From contig CP129490.1 in NCBI GenBank assembly GCA_030584085.1, forward strand, positions 2,141,511 to 2,205,510: a stretch of 64,000 nt of DNA, given 5' to 3'. This document shows positions 8,046-16,918 of this stretch, piece by piece; within the stretch, counting starts at the first letter, position 1, and each line of letters starts with the position of its first letter. The notes under the pieces are model-generated. The model was given only the letters and a program-made list of their open reading frames with translations. It ran no database searches and was not told the origin of the DNA. A program made the position numbers and the translations under genes. The stretch is from Melioribacteraceae bacterium (GTDB taxonomy: Bacteria > Bacteroidota > Ignavibacteria > Ignavibacteriales > Melioribacteraceae).

Positions 8046-9407
8046 ATGTCAGATTACGTAAAAGAATTAATGGCAGAAGTAAAATCGAAAAACCCGGCTG
8101 AGCCGGAATTCCATCAAGCAGTTCAAGAAGTAACCGAATCAATCTCGATTGTATTGGACAGACATCCTGAATACCGAGCAGCTAAAATTTTAGAGAGAAT
8201 TATTGAACCGGAACGTGTAATAACCTTTCGTGTACCTTGGGTTGATGAGCAAGGTGAAGTTCATATTAACCGCGGCTATAGGATTGAAATGAATAGTGCT
8301 ATTGGTCCTTACAAAGGAGGTCTTCGATTTCACCCCTCAGTAAATCTTGGTATTCTAAAATTTCTTGCCTTCGAACAAGTATTTAAAAACAGTCTAACTT
8401 CCTTACCTATGGGCGGTGGTAAAGGAGGATCTGATTTTGATCCAAAAGGAAAAAGTGATTTAAAAGTAATGAGATTTTGTCAGGCATTTATGAGCGAACT
8501 CTATAGGCACATCGGACCAAACACGGATGTTCCAGCCGGTGATATAGGTGTTGGCGGTAGAGAAATTGGTTATCTTTTTGGACAGTATAAAAAATTAAGA
8601 AATGAATTTACAGGCGTACTAACTGGTAAAGGATTGAACTGGGGAGGTTCTTTAATTAGACCAGAAGCAACAGGCTATGGAGCCGTTTATTTTGCCGCTG
8701 AAATGCTTTCGACAAAGAATGAAACTTTGGAGGGAAAAACATGTTTAGTATCCGGAAGCGGAAACGTGGCACAATATACCGTAGAAAAAATAAATTCACT
8801 CGCCGGTAAAGTCATCACTCTCTCGGATTCAAACGGATATATTTTTGATGAAGAAGGAATAGATGACAAAAAATTAGAGTTTGTAATGCAGCTTAAAAAC
8901 GTTAGGAGAGGAAGAATTTCTGAATATACTGAAAAATATAAAAATGCTGTATATACAGAACTCGATCCAAAAATGGAATACAATCCACTATGGAATCATA
9001 AAGCTGATTGTGCTTTCCCAAGTGCCACACAAAACGAAATAAACGAAAAAGATGCACAGAACTTGATCAAAAATGGAGTATATGTTGTCAGCGAAGGCGC
9101 TAATATGCCTACAACAATTGAAGGTGTTAATGTTTTTCTTGATGAAAAAATATTATACGGACCGGGCAAAGCAGCAAATGCCGGTGGTGTTGCGGTTTCC
9201 GGACTTGAAATGTCACAAAATAGTATGAGACTTCCATGGCCGAAAGCAGAGGTTGATGAAAGACTAAGAATGATAATGAAAAATATTCATACAACTTGTG
9301 TTGCCAATGCTGATAGATTCGGAACTCCGGGGAATTATGTAAACGGTGCTAATATCGGTGGATTCTTAAAAGTTGCCGATGCTATGATTGACCAAGGAGT
9401 CGTATAA
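8046..9407 (+). CDS. gdhA: Glutamate dehydrogenase, probably NADP-specific
   Basis: A 453-residue paralog of the enzyme at 1356, with the same substrate-binding and catalytic residues (Lys90, Lys114, Lys126, Asp166). The nucleotide-binding domain differs. It reads SGSGNVAQ with Ser238, and LSDSNG with Ser262, as in Escherichia coli NADP-dependent GdhA. In the Clostridium symbiosum NAD enzyme, the change from Phe and Pro to Ser at these two positions is known to favour NADPH. I infer an ammonia-assimilating role. A run of extra residues around 275-305 (KNVRRGRISEYTEKY) is also E. coli-like. The start ATG follows TTGGAG at 8 bases. A two-part hairpin terminator follows the gene. Confidence 0.95.
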   Translation: MSDYVKELMAEVKSKNPAEPEFHQAVQEVTESISIVLDRHPEYRAAKILERIIEPERVITFRVPWVDEQGEVHINRGYRIEMNSAIGPYKGGLRFHPSVNLGILKFLAFEQVFKNSLTSLPMGGGKGGSDFDPKGKSDLKVMRFCQAFMSELYRHIGPNTDVPAGDIGVGGREIGYLFGQYKKLRNEFTGVLTGKGLNWGGSLIRPEATGYGAVYFAAEMLSTKNETLEGKTCLVSGSGNVAQYTVEKINSLAGKVITLSDSNGYIFDEEGIDDKKLEFVMQLKNVRRGRISEYTEKYKNAVYTELDPKMEYNPLWNHKADCAFPSATQNEINEKDAQNLIKNGVYVVSEGANMPTTIEGVNVFLDEKILYGPGKAANAGGVAVSGLEMSQNSMRLPWPKAEVDERLRMIMKNIHTTCVANADRFGTPGNYVNGANIGGFLKVADAMIDQGVV

Positions 9408-9427
9408 TTTTTTTTTATTCAAATCAA

Positions 9428-9490
9428 GCTGTCTCAATTGCGACATTTGTAAATGTCTTATCTATGTTCTTTTGAGACAGCCTCTTTTTT
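9428..9490 (+). terminator. Intrinsic terminator after second gdhA
   Basis: A 10-bp outer stem, GCTGTCTCAA (9428-9437) with TTGAGACAGC (9472-9481), encloses a smaller hairpin (GACATTT / AAATGTC, 9442-9457) and is followed by CTCTTTTTT. Confidence 0.8.
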
Positions 9491-9526
9491 CATATATTTC
9501 ATTATCTATAACTTCTTTCGATTATA

Positions 9527-12517
9527 ATGAAAGAGTCACCCTCTGATTTGTTTGATTCGATGTGGATTGAGCACGGTTACGGAAATCGATTTCAAGGTTT
9601 CCAAAATCTTATGCGATTCCGTATTCGGGATATTCTCCTAGTCTCGAGTCTTTATGATCTATACCTTTACGAAGAAGACGGGAGATTGTATGAACTAATC
9701 CGAAATGAATATCAAGGATTACAATTAAGTCATTCCCCCGAGTTAACTAGAGTTTCTAGCGGTCATGATGCGATTACAATTGCAAAGGAAGAAAAAAGAT
9801 TTGACCTAATAATTACTACGCTCCATATCGAGGATATGCATGCAACACAACTCGCCAAACTTGTAAAAGAATCCAACCTAGATATTCCGATTGTTTTGTT
9901 AGCACATGATAACAAGGAACTGAAATATTTACTATTAAATAAAAACGCAGATGTATTCGATAAAATTTTTGTATGGCAAGGTGATTTTAGAATCATCATT
10001 GCCATAATCAAGTATTTTGAAGACCGGGCTAACGTTTCACATGATTCTAAAATTGTAGGTGTTCAGAGTATAATTGTAATTGAGGACAGTGTTCGGTACT
10101 ATTCTTCAATTCTTCCAATAATATATACCGAAACGATGAAACAATCGCAGAGATTGATTTCCGAAGGTATCAACTTAAGTCACAAGTTTTTACGAATGAG
10201 AGCTAGACCAAAAATTCTACTTTGTTCAAATTACGAAGAAGCTTGGGAATATTATATAAAATATAAAGAGTTTATCTTAGGTATAATTTCCGATATCGAT
10301 TTCCCGCATAACGGAGTTCAAGACCCACAGGCAGGAATTAAATTTGCCGCAAATGTAAAAGCGCAGCAAAGTGATATTCCAATACTTTTACTCTCGCACA
10401 ATAATGAAAATGAGGAAGGTGCACTCAAGTATAAAGCTTCATTTATATTAAAGGATTCTCACACTCTTCTTAATGAGTTACGCCAATTTATGGTGAATTA
10501 TTTCAGTTTCGGTGATTTTGTTTTTAGAACCGAAAATGGTCATGAAGTTGGCAGAGCTTGTGATTTAAAATCACTCGTTGAGCAGATGAAAGTCGTTCCG
10601 GTGGAAAGCATAAAATTTCATGCTGAACGAAATCATTTCTCAAATTGGTTAAAAGCCAGAACGGAATTTTATTTAGCACATCAACTTCGTCCGAGAAAAG
10701 TTACCGATTATAGTTCCGTTGAAGAATTGAGAGCATACTTAATAAAAGCTGTACTGAATTATATCAGTTTTCGTCAAAGAGGAATAATCACAGATTTTTC
10801 GAAAGAAACATTTGATCCGGGAAGCAGTTTTGCAAGAATCGGCGGCGGTTCACTTGGAGGTAAAGCACGCGGATTGAGTTTTGTTAACACATTAATAAAC
10901 AACTACAATGTTCGTGAAAGTTTTGAAGATATTCAGATTTCCGTACCATCGGCAATTGTATTAGGCACCGATATTTTCGATCAATTTCTCGAAGAAAATA
11001 ATCTTAAAAAGTTTGCATTGAATTGTAATGATGATACCGAGATAACCAGAAAATTTCTTGAAGCAAGTAAATTTCCGGAGGATATACTTGGTGAACTTGC
11101 TGCTTTCCTAGATATTGTCAGATCACCTCTTGCAATTAGGTCATCAAGTTTACTCGAAGATTCCCAATATCATCCGTTTGCCGGAGTTTATGAAACATAT
11201 ATGATTCCGAATATTCATTCAAATTCTCTCATAAGATTAAACGATTTGCTCAATAGCATAAAAAGAGTTTATGCCTCTACATTTTACCAGAGTGCAAAAA
11301 ATTACATTAAAGTTACATCCTACCGTTTGGAAGAAGAAAAGATGGCGGTTATCATACAACGCATGGTTGGTAATACACATCAAAATAGATTTTACCCGGA
11401 TTTTTCTGGGGTAGCAAAATCATATAATTTTTATCCGATCGCTCCTCAAAAATCTACTGATGGTATAATCTCCGTCGCTCTCGGTTTAGGTAAAACTGTT
11501 GTTGATGGCGGAAATACAGTTAGATTCTGTCCAAAATATCCGACTGATCTAATTCAGTTTTACTCGGTTAAAGAATCATTGAATAGTTCTCAATTGGATT
11601 TCTTCGCATTATTATTAGATGGAAATTCTGAATTTGGTTATGAAACGCATGATATGCTTCTAAAAAAATATGATTTGACTACTGCAGAGAATGACGGTTC
11701 ACTTCACTATGTTGGTTCAACTTACTCACCTGAGAATGATCGAATTTACGATGGACTAAGCAGAAATGGGTCAAGACTTGTAACCTTCGGACCAATTCTT
11801 CGGAATAAACTTTTTCCCTTACCAAAAATTTTAGAATTGCTTTTAGATATGGGTACTTGGGGAATGGGCACCCCTGTTGAAATTGAGTTTGCGGTTAATA
11901 TGACACCCGACAAAGGTAAACCCAAGGAATTCGGGATATTGCAGATGAGACCGTTAGTTATTAACCATGAAATAGAAGAATTAGTAATTGACGATTCAAA
12001 CAAAGAAGAAATTATTGCTTACAGCACACAAGTTCTGGGGAATGGATTAATCAACGATATAAAGGATATTGTTTATGTAGAATATGATAAGTTCGATAGA
12101 GCAAAGAGCCGTGATGTTGCAAAAGAGGTTAGTTACTTTAATTCAAAACTTTTAGAAGAAAATAAACCTTATTTATTAATCGGTGTCGGAAGATGGGGTT
12201 CATTAGATCCTTGGCTAGGTATTCCCGTAACATGGGAACAAATTGCCGGTGCTAAAGTTATTGTTGAATCGGGTTTTAAAGAATTTTCTGTTATGCCTTC
12301 TCAAGGAACACACTTCTTTCAAAATATTACTTCCTTTATGATTGGGTATTTTACAGTCAATTCCGATAAATTAGGTTATATAGACTGGGCTTGGTTGAAA
12401 AATCAAACTGAGATTGAGAGAAAAGTTTTCACTAAACATATAAAACTTGAGAAACCTTTACTTATTAAAATGAACGGTCAGGAAAATAAAGGTATAATCC
12501 TTAAACCGGAGAGTTAA
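9527..12517 (+). CDS. Receiver-like domains fused to PEP/pyruvate-binding ATP-grasp domain (copy 2)
   Basis: A 996-residue paralog of the protein at 2807, with the same domain order: a degenerate first receiver (DLIITTLHIEDM, no phosphoacceptor Asp), a second receiver with IEDS and GIISDIDF (phosphoacceptor Asp retained), the PEP synthase-type ATP-grasp domain from ARIGGGSLGGKARGL, and the conserved C-terminal part with GVGRWGSLDPWLG. It too lacks the phosphohistidine and PEP-binding domains. It follows a glutamate dehydrogenase gene, as copy 1 does, so the pair was duplicated together or kept together. It is followed within one base by the zinc-ribbon gene. The biochemical role is unknown. 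Confidence 0.8.
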   Translation: MKESPSDLFDSMWIEHGYGNRFQGFQNLMRFRIRDILLVSSLYDLYLYEEDGRLYELIRNEYQGLQLSHSPELTRVSSGHDAITIAKEEKRFDLIITTLHIEDMHATQLAKLVKESNLDIPIVLLAHDNKELKYLLLNKNADVFDKIFVWQGDFRIIIAIIKYFEDRANVSHDSKIVGVQSIIVIEDSVRYYSSILPIIYTETMKQSQRLISEGINLSHKFLRMRARPKILLCSNYEEAWEYYIKYKEFILGIISDIDFPHNGVQDPQAGIKFAANVKAQQSDIPILLLSHNNENEEGALKYKASFILKDSHTLLNELRQFMVNYFSFGDFVFRTENGHEVGRACDLKSLVEQMKVVPVESIKFHAERNHFSNWLKARTEFYLAHQLRPRKVTDYSSVEELRAYLIKAVLNYISFRQRGIITDFSKETFDPGSSFARIGGGSLGGKARGLSFVNTLINNYNVRESFEDIQISVPSAIVLGTDIFDQFLEENNLKKFALNCNDDTEITRKFLEASKFPEDILGELAAFLDIVRSPLAIRSSSLLEDSQYHPFAGVYETYMIPNIHSNSLIRLNDLLNSIKRVYASTFYQSAKNYIKVTSYRLEEEKMAVIIQRMVGNTHQNRFYPDFSGVAKSYNFYPIAPQKSTDGIISVALGLGKTVVDGGNTVRFCPKYPTDLIQFYSVKESLNSSQLDFFALLLDGNSEFGYETHDMLLKKYDLTTAENDGSLHYVGSTYSPENDRIYDGLSRNGSRLVTFGPILRNKLFPLPKILELLLDMGTWGMGTPVEIEFAVNMTPDKGKPKEFGILQMRPLVINHEIEELVIDDSNKEEIIAYSTQVLGNGLINDIKDIVYVEYDKFDRAKSRDVAKEVSYFNSKLLEENKPYLLIGVGRWGSLDPWLGIPVTWEQIAGAKVIVESGFKEFSVMPSQGTHFFQNITSFMIGYFTVNSDKLGYIDWAWLKNQTEIERKVFTKHIKLEKPLLIKMNGQENKGIILKPES

Positions 12518-12518
12518 A

Positions 12519-12722
12519 TTGGCCGAAGAAAATAAAGATAGTAAAATAATTCTCGATCAATGTCCTCACTGCGGACACAAACTAAGTCCGTGGCAGCAAG
12601 TACTTCTTAGCGTTGATAGGGCTTTGATGTGCAAGAATTGCTGGTATAGAATAATATTGGATGATATTAAAAAATCACCACAAAAAACTGATTCCCCAAA
12701 AGAAGATAAAAAAGAGGAATAG
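12519..12722 (+). CDS. Small zinc-ribbon protein, TTG start
   Basis: A 67-residue protein starting with TTG one base after the ATP-grasp stop codon, so it is probably read by coupled translation. Residues 15-18 (CPHC) and 38-41 (CKNC) form a CxxC...CxxC zinc ribbon. The C-terminus is a charged Lys/Glu tail. It lies between copy 2 and the third glutamate dehydrogenase and is presumably in their transcript. Function unknown; the short ribbon could bind a partner protein or nucleic acid. Confidence 0.7.
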   Translation: MAEENKDSKIILDQCPHCGHKLSPWQQVLLSVDRALMCKNCWYRIILDDIKKSPQKTDSPKEDKKEE

Positions 12723-12726
12723 CCTG

Positions 12727-13974
12727 ATGGAATCTTACAATTCATTCAAGGTGGCTCAGCAGCAAGTTCTCGAGTCAGCTAAATTATTAAATTTAGATCA
12801 AGCTACTGTTGAGTTATTAATTTATCCTCAAAGAGAATTTAAGTTCACATTCCCAGTTAAAATGGATAACGGTAAGGTCAAAATTTTTCATGGTTGGAGA
12901 ATACAATATAATACGGCACGCGGACCGGCAAAAGGCGGTATTAGATTTCATCCCGATGAAACAGTCGATACTATAAGAGCATTAGCATGTTGGATGACCT
13001 GGAAAACAGCTGTAGTCGATTTACCGCTCGGCGGCGGTAAAGGCGGTGTTTGCTGTGATCCTAAATCTTTATCCGATAGAGAACTTGAAGCAATTTCTCG
13101 CGGTTATATACGAGCTATTGCTCCGGTCATTGGAATTGAACGAGACATACCTGCCCCTGATGTTTATACAAATCCACAGACAATGACTTGGATGATGGAC
13201 GAATACGAAACTATTATCAATAAGCATCAGCCGGGAATATTAACCGACAAACCTCAGCAAGTCGGCGGAACTGAAGGCAGACGTGACGCAACTGCACGTG
13301 GAGGTGTTATTAATGTTAGAGAAGCTTGTAAAGTTTATGGGTTCGACCCGACCAAGACTTATGCAATACAAGGGTTCGGTAATGCAGGCCAACGTGCTGC
13401 ACTGCTTCATCAAGAACTTCTCGGCGGAGGGAAGCTTATTGCAGTAAGTGATTCACGTGCGGCAATTTATAATCAGGAAGGAATGGACCCGAAAGAATTG
13501 GTTACACACAAATTAAAAACCGGTTCTGTAAATAATTTTCCGGGAGCAAAATCAATTCCACATGATGAACTACTAACTCTTGATGTGGAAATCTTATATC
13601 CGGCCGCTTTAGAGAATGCAATAACTTCGGAAAATGCCCATAATATTAAAGCAAAAATAATAAGTGAATTAGCAAACGGTCCGACTACACCTGAAGCAGA
13701 TTTGATCTTAAACAAAAACGGCATTCATGTAATACCCGATATTTTAGCGAGCGCCGGTGGTGTGACTGTTTCATATTTTGAAATGGTTCAGGATAAGTAT
13801 TCATATTTCTGGGAGGAAGAACAAGTTCAGCAAAGATTGGATAAGAAAATTTCAAAAGCTTATCACACTGTACAAGAAGCGATTAAGGATAAAAAAGTTC
13901 ATCCACGTTTGGCGGCAATGGTTGTCGGAGTTGCTCGTGTTGCTGAAGCTTGTAAATTACGTGGTTGGGTTTAA
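12727..13974 (+). CDS. Glu/Leu/Phe/Val dehydrogenase family protein (third GDH)
   Basis: A 415-residue dehydrogenase of the shorter RocG/GudB and archaeal GDH class, distinct from the two gdhA copies. It has ARGPAKGGIRFHP, PLGGGKGG (catalytic Lys), ERDIPAPDVYT (catalytic Asp) and GFGNAGQRAA in the Rossmann domain. The ATG at 12727 follows AGAGGAATAGCCTG and sits 4 bases after the zinc-ribbon stop; the longer frame starting at 12661 would overlap that gene and lacks family resemblance. Oxidative deamination of glutamate with NAD is the usual role of this class; the exact substrate cannot be told here. It is the last gene of the cluster and is followed by a hairpin. Confidence 0.9.
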   Translation: MESYNSFKVAQQQVLESAKLLNLDQATVELLIYPQREFKFTFPVKMDNGKVKIFHGWRIQYNTARGPAKGGIRFHPDETVDTIRALACWMTWKTAVVDLPLGGGKGGVCCDPKSLSDRELEAISRGYIRAIAPVIGIERDIPAPDVYTNPQTMTWMMDEYETIINKHQPGILTDKPQQVGGTEGRRDATARGGVINVREACKVYGFDPTKTYAIQGFGNAGQRAALLHQELLGGGKLIAVSDSRAAIYNQEGMDPKELVTHKLKTGSVNNFPGAKSIPHDELLTLDVEILYPAALENAITSENAHNIKAKIISELANGPTTPEADLILNKNGIHVIPDILASAGGVTVSYFEMVQDKYSYFWEEEQVQQRLDKKISKAYHTVQEAIKDKKVHPRLAAMVVGVARVAEACKLRGWV

Positions 13975-13981
13975 GAAAAAT

Positions 13982-14010
13982 AAGGGGATCAATTAATAAT
14001 TAATCCCCTT
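13982..14010. terminator. Bidirectional terminator between convergent genes
   Basis: AAGGGGAT (13982-13989) pairs with ATCCCCTT (14003-14010), with further AT pairs inside. It lies between the ends of the third GDH gene (plus) and the S9 peptidase gene (minus). Confidence 0.7.
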
Positions 14011-14017
14011 AATGATA

Positions 14018-16693
14018 TTATTCAGTTAATTCAGTAGTAATCGTACCGCCACCCATCATTGCAGGAAGTTTGCTTTCTGATTTTATAATTTTTCTGTCAT
14101 CTTTACTAATCCATAACATAGATTCACCGTCTCCATCTTCGGCAGGTTTAACTTCAACCTTATAAGCATCATAATCCTTACCGGAAACATTCACTGTTTC
14201 TGAAGCGACAACTTTAATGTTCATCTGCTTTGATTTTGCACCCATCATATCAAATTGATCAATTTGAACTGCGTAATTCTCTGCTAAAGGAAGTGAGGCA
14301 ATTGCTATTTCCATACCGACGCCATCTGATAGTACAGGCGAATCCAGAGAAAGATTAATCGGCATGTTTTGTGGACCGGCTACAATCGAACCCTCAACTT
14401 TATCTGAAGAGAAATTCATTTTCACAGTCGCCATTGCTTGCTTTGCCGAACGCTTGATTGGAAGCAATGTTTTCTCATTAACGTAAAGTGTATCAGCTCC
14501 AGACATCATACCGGTGACATTTTCGATTACTTGTATTGCATTTATTCCGTCAACATTAGTTTTTGAAAATTCACGTGACATATTCATTTTAATTTCTTGA
14601 CCACGGGCATTAACAGTTATTTCATACTTTCCACCATTAAGATCAATTGATGAACCATCAAATTCAGAAACTCTCTCAATTACATTTGGTTGAGCCTCCG
14701 GTAGAGTAACCGTATTTATATCAACCATCAAAGAATTATATCTGTCTTTAATTTCATCACGTAAATCTTCTTGATATCTACCGCCTAAGTGATCAGCAAA
14801 GAATTTTTCCATTGCATAAAACATCGCTAGTCTGTTTTCTAATCCGGCAAAACCATGACCTTCATCTTCAGCTATCATATATTCTACATCTCTTCCAAGA
14901 TCTCGCAATGCAACAATAATCTGATCAGATTCGGCTTGTTTAACACGCGGATCGTTTGCTCCTTGAACAACGAATAACGGTTTTGTAATATTTTCAGCAT
15001 AGTTTAATGGTGATTGTTCCTCAAGCATTTTTCTTTCTTCAGAATCATTTATATCTCCTACTCTTACATCAAATATTTTTTTCATCGGTGCCCAGTAAGG
15101 CGGAATTGAATTTAACAACGTAATAATATTCGAAGGACCGACAATATCAAATCCAGCTGCATAAATTTCAGGTGTAAATGCTAAACCGGCTAATGTAGCA
15201 TAACCACCATATGAACCGCCTGCTATTGCAACTTTATTAGGATCTGAAATACCTTCTTTTATCAGATAATTAACAGCATCTGTAATATCATGCTGCATTG
15301 CACCTCTTCCCCATTCTTTATTTCCGGCATTTAGAAAATGTTTCCCATAACCGGTTGATCCTCTAAAATTCGGTTGCAGAACCGCATAACCTCTGTTTGC
15401 AAGAAATTGTGCTATCGGATCATATCCCCAGTAATCACGTGACCACGGTCCGCCGTGTATGAGAAGTATGGTAGGAAGATTTTCTGAAGGAATACCTTTT
15501 GGTAATGTTAGATATCCCGGTATTGATAAACCATCACGCGCTTCATATCGTATAGGTTTCATTTCTGCTAAATGTTCAGATGGAAGTTTGGGATTTGATT
15601 GATATAAAAATTCCGCAGTACCTTTCGTTCTATCAAAGATATAAACAGAACCGGGATCAACATCTCTAGAAACGCCTACAACCCAAATATTTTCATCGTT
15701 TGTCATTGAGCGTAACGAAACTTCACCTTCGGGGAGAAGCGATTTTAATTTTTCGTAATCCGCTTCAAATTCTTTGTTCTTGAAATAAAGTCTTTGTTTA
15801 TCACCTACATATGCAGTAAAAATTAATTCATTTGTTATGTCGGAAAAATATGCGCCGCTAAAATCTACTTCATCCAAAGGATCTTTTTCGATGAATTCTA
15901 TTTTATCGTTATCAAGATGGTAGAGCATAAGTTGTGTCTTATCTAATTCATCACCTTTGTTGGTAATTAAATAAAACGAATTGCCATCAGGTGTAAATCT
16001 GATTGGTGATGCTGTTTCTTCATTATTAACAGAATAAATCGGAAGCAATTGATCACCGTCAATTTTTAATAATTCACTTCCGCCATCTGGTAATATTCTA
16101 ATCCCGAGTTTTAAATTTCCGTCCAAATCAACCGACCAGCTAACTACGTTTTGGTCGTTCTGCCATAAAAGTTCTTTACTTCCGTCTGTTAAATTCAATT
16201 TGTAAACATCATGCACTTGCGGATTTCTGTCATTCAAACCTATGATGATATGATTTGGAGAACTGTTGGGAACGGAATAAATCATTGCTCGTACATCGTC
16301 GAAAGGTGTTAAATCTCTCGCTTCGGGAACAGGGTCACCTGATGCGGATGGATCAACGGCATAAACTCTAAAATTCTCGTCACCACCTTTATCTTGAACA
16401 AACAAAACATATTTACTATCGACAGACCAAAAGTAACTTCTTATTGGTCTTTTAGTATCGGCTGTTAGAGGGCGAGCATCTTCGAAAGGTTCATCAATAC
16501 CTTTTACCCAAATATTTCTAACATTATTAAACGGCTTAATAAAAGTGATGTAGTTACCGTCGGGAGAAATTTGTGCACCGGATAATTCCGGATCACCAAA
16601 AAATATCTCACGATCAATTAATGGAGGAAGTTGTGCAAACATTTGAATCCCGTAAATTGTTAGAAACAATAAAATTAAACATAGCTTTTTCAT
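14018..16693 (-). CDS. Secreted S9-family peptidase (prolyl oligopeptidase / acylaminoacyl type) with C-terminal extension
   Basis: An 891-residue exported serine peptidase. Residues 1-20 are a signal peptide. A beta-propeller (about 35-370) has ISPDGNYITF-type WD40-like repeats. The alpha/beta-hydrolase domain (380-640) has LIHGGPWSRD (oxyanion region), nucleophile Ser494 in GGSYGG, Asp581 in GANDPR and His613 in DEGHGF. Residues 660-891 form an extra all-beta-looking domain not typical of S9 enzymes, rich in MNMSREFSKTNVDG-like strands; I do not recognise it. The family cuts short peptides, so a role in degrading peptides outside the inner membrane is likely. The neighbours are a C69 dipeptidase and an AbgT transporter. 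Confidence 0.9.
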   Translation of the reverse strand: MKKLCLILLFLTIYGIQMFAQLPPLIDREIFFGDPELSGAQISPDGNYITFIKPFNNVRNIWVKGIDEPFEDARPLTADTKRPIRSYFWSVDSKYVLFVQDKGGDENFRVYAVDPSASGDPVPEARDLTPFDDVRAMIYSVPNSSPNHIIIGLNDRNPQVHDVYKLNLTDGSKELLWQNDQNVVSWSVDLDGNLKLGIRILPDGGSELLKIDGDQLLPIYSVNNEETASPIRFTPDGNSFYLITNKGDELDKTQLMLYHLDNDKIEFIEKDPLDEVDFSGAYFSDITNELIFTAYVGDKQRLYFKNKEFEADYEKLKSLLPEGEVSLRSMTNDENIWVVGVSRDVDPGSVYIFDRTKGTAEFLYQSNPKLPSEHLAEMKPIRYEARDGLSIPGYLTLPKGIPSENLPTILLIHGGPWSRDYWGYDPIAQFLANRGYAVLQPNFRGSTGYGKHFLNAGNKEWGRGAMQHDITDAVNYLIKEGISDPNKVAIAGGSYGGYATLAGLAFTPEIYAAGFDIVGPSNIITLLNSIPPYWAPMKKIFDVRVGDINDSEERKMLEEQSPLNYAENITKPLFVVQGANDPRVKQAESDQIIVALRDLGRDVEYMIAEDEGHGFAGLENRLAMFYAMEKFFADHLGGRYQEDLRDEIKDRYNSLMVDINTVTLPEAQPNVIERVSEFDGSSIDLNGGKYEITVNARGQEIKMNMSREFSKTNVDGINAIQVIENVTGMMSGADTLYVNEKTLLPIKRSAKQAMATVKMNFSSDKVEGSIVAGPQNMPINLSLDSPVLSDGVGMEIAIASLPLAENYAVQIDQFDMMGAKSKQMNIKVVASETVNVSGKDYDAYKVEVKPAEDGDGESMLWISKDDRKIIKSESKLPAMMGGGTITTELTE

Positions 16694-16918
16694 TTGTTAA
16701 CCCTTTTGTTTGGAATACTCTTTATATAATCAGAAATCGCAAATTCAATATAATTCGAATCTAATTAAAATTGAAAATTAATATGTTATTTGAAGAAAAT
16801 GTAAAAGTAATGCACTTTTTTTGATACGATTTTACACCGATTTTTTCAGAAAAGTTCTCTCGAATTATTATCTTGTCCACCATTATAAAAATTTATCAAA
16901 AACAAAAGTAGGTGAATC

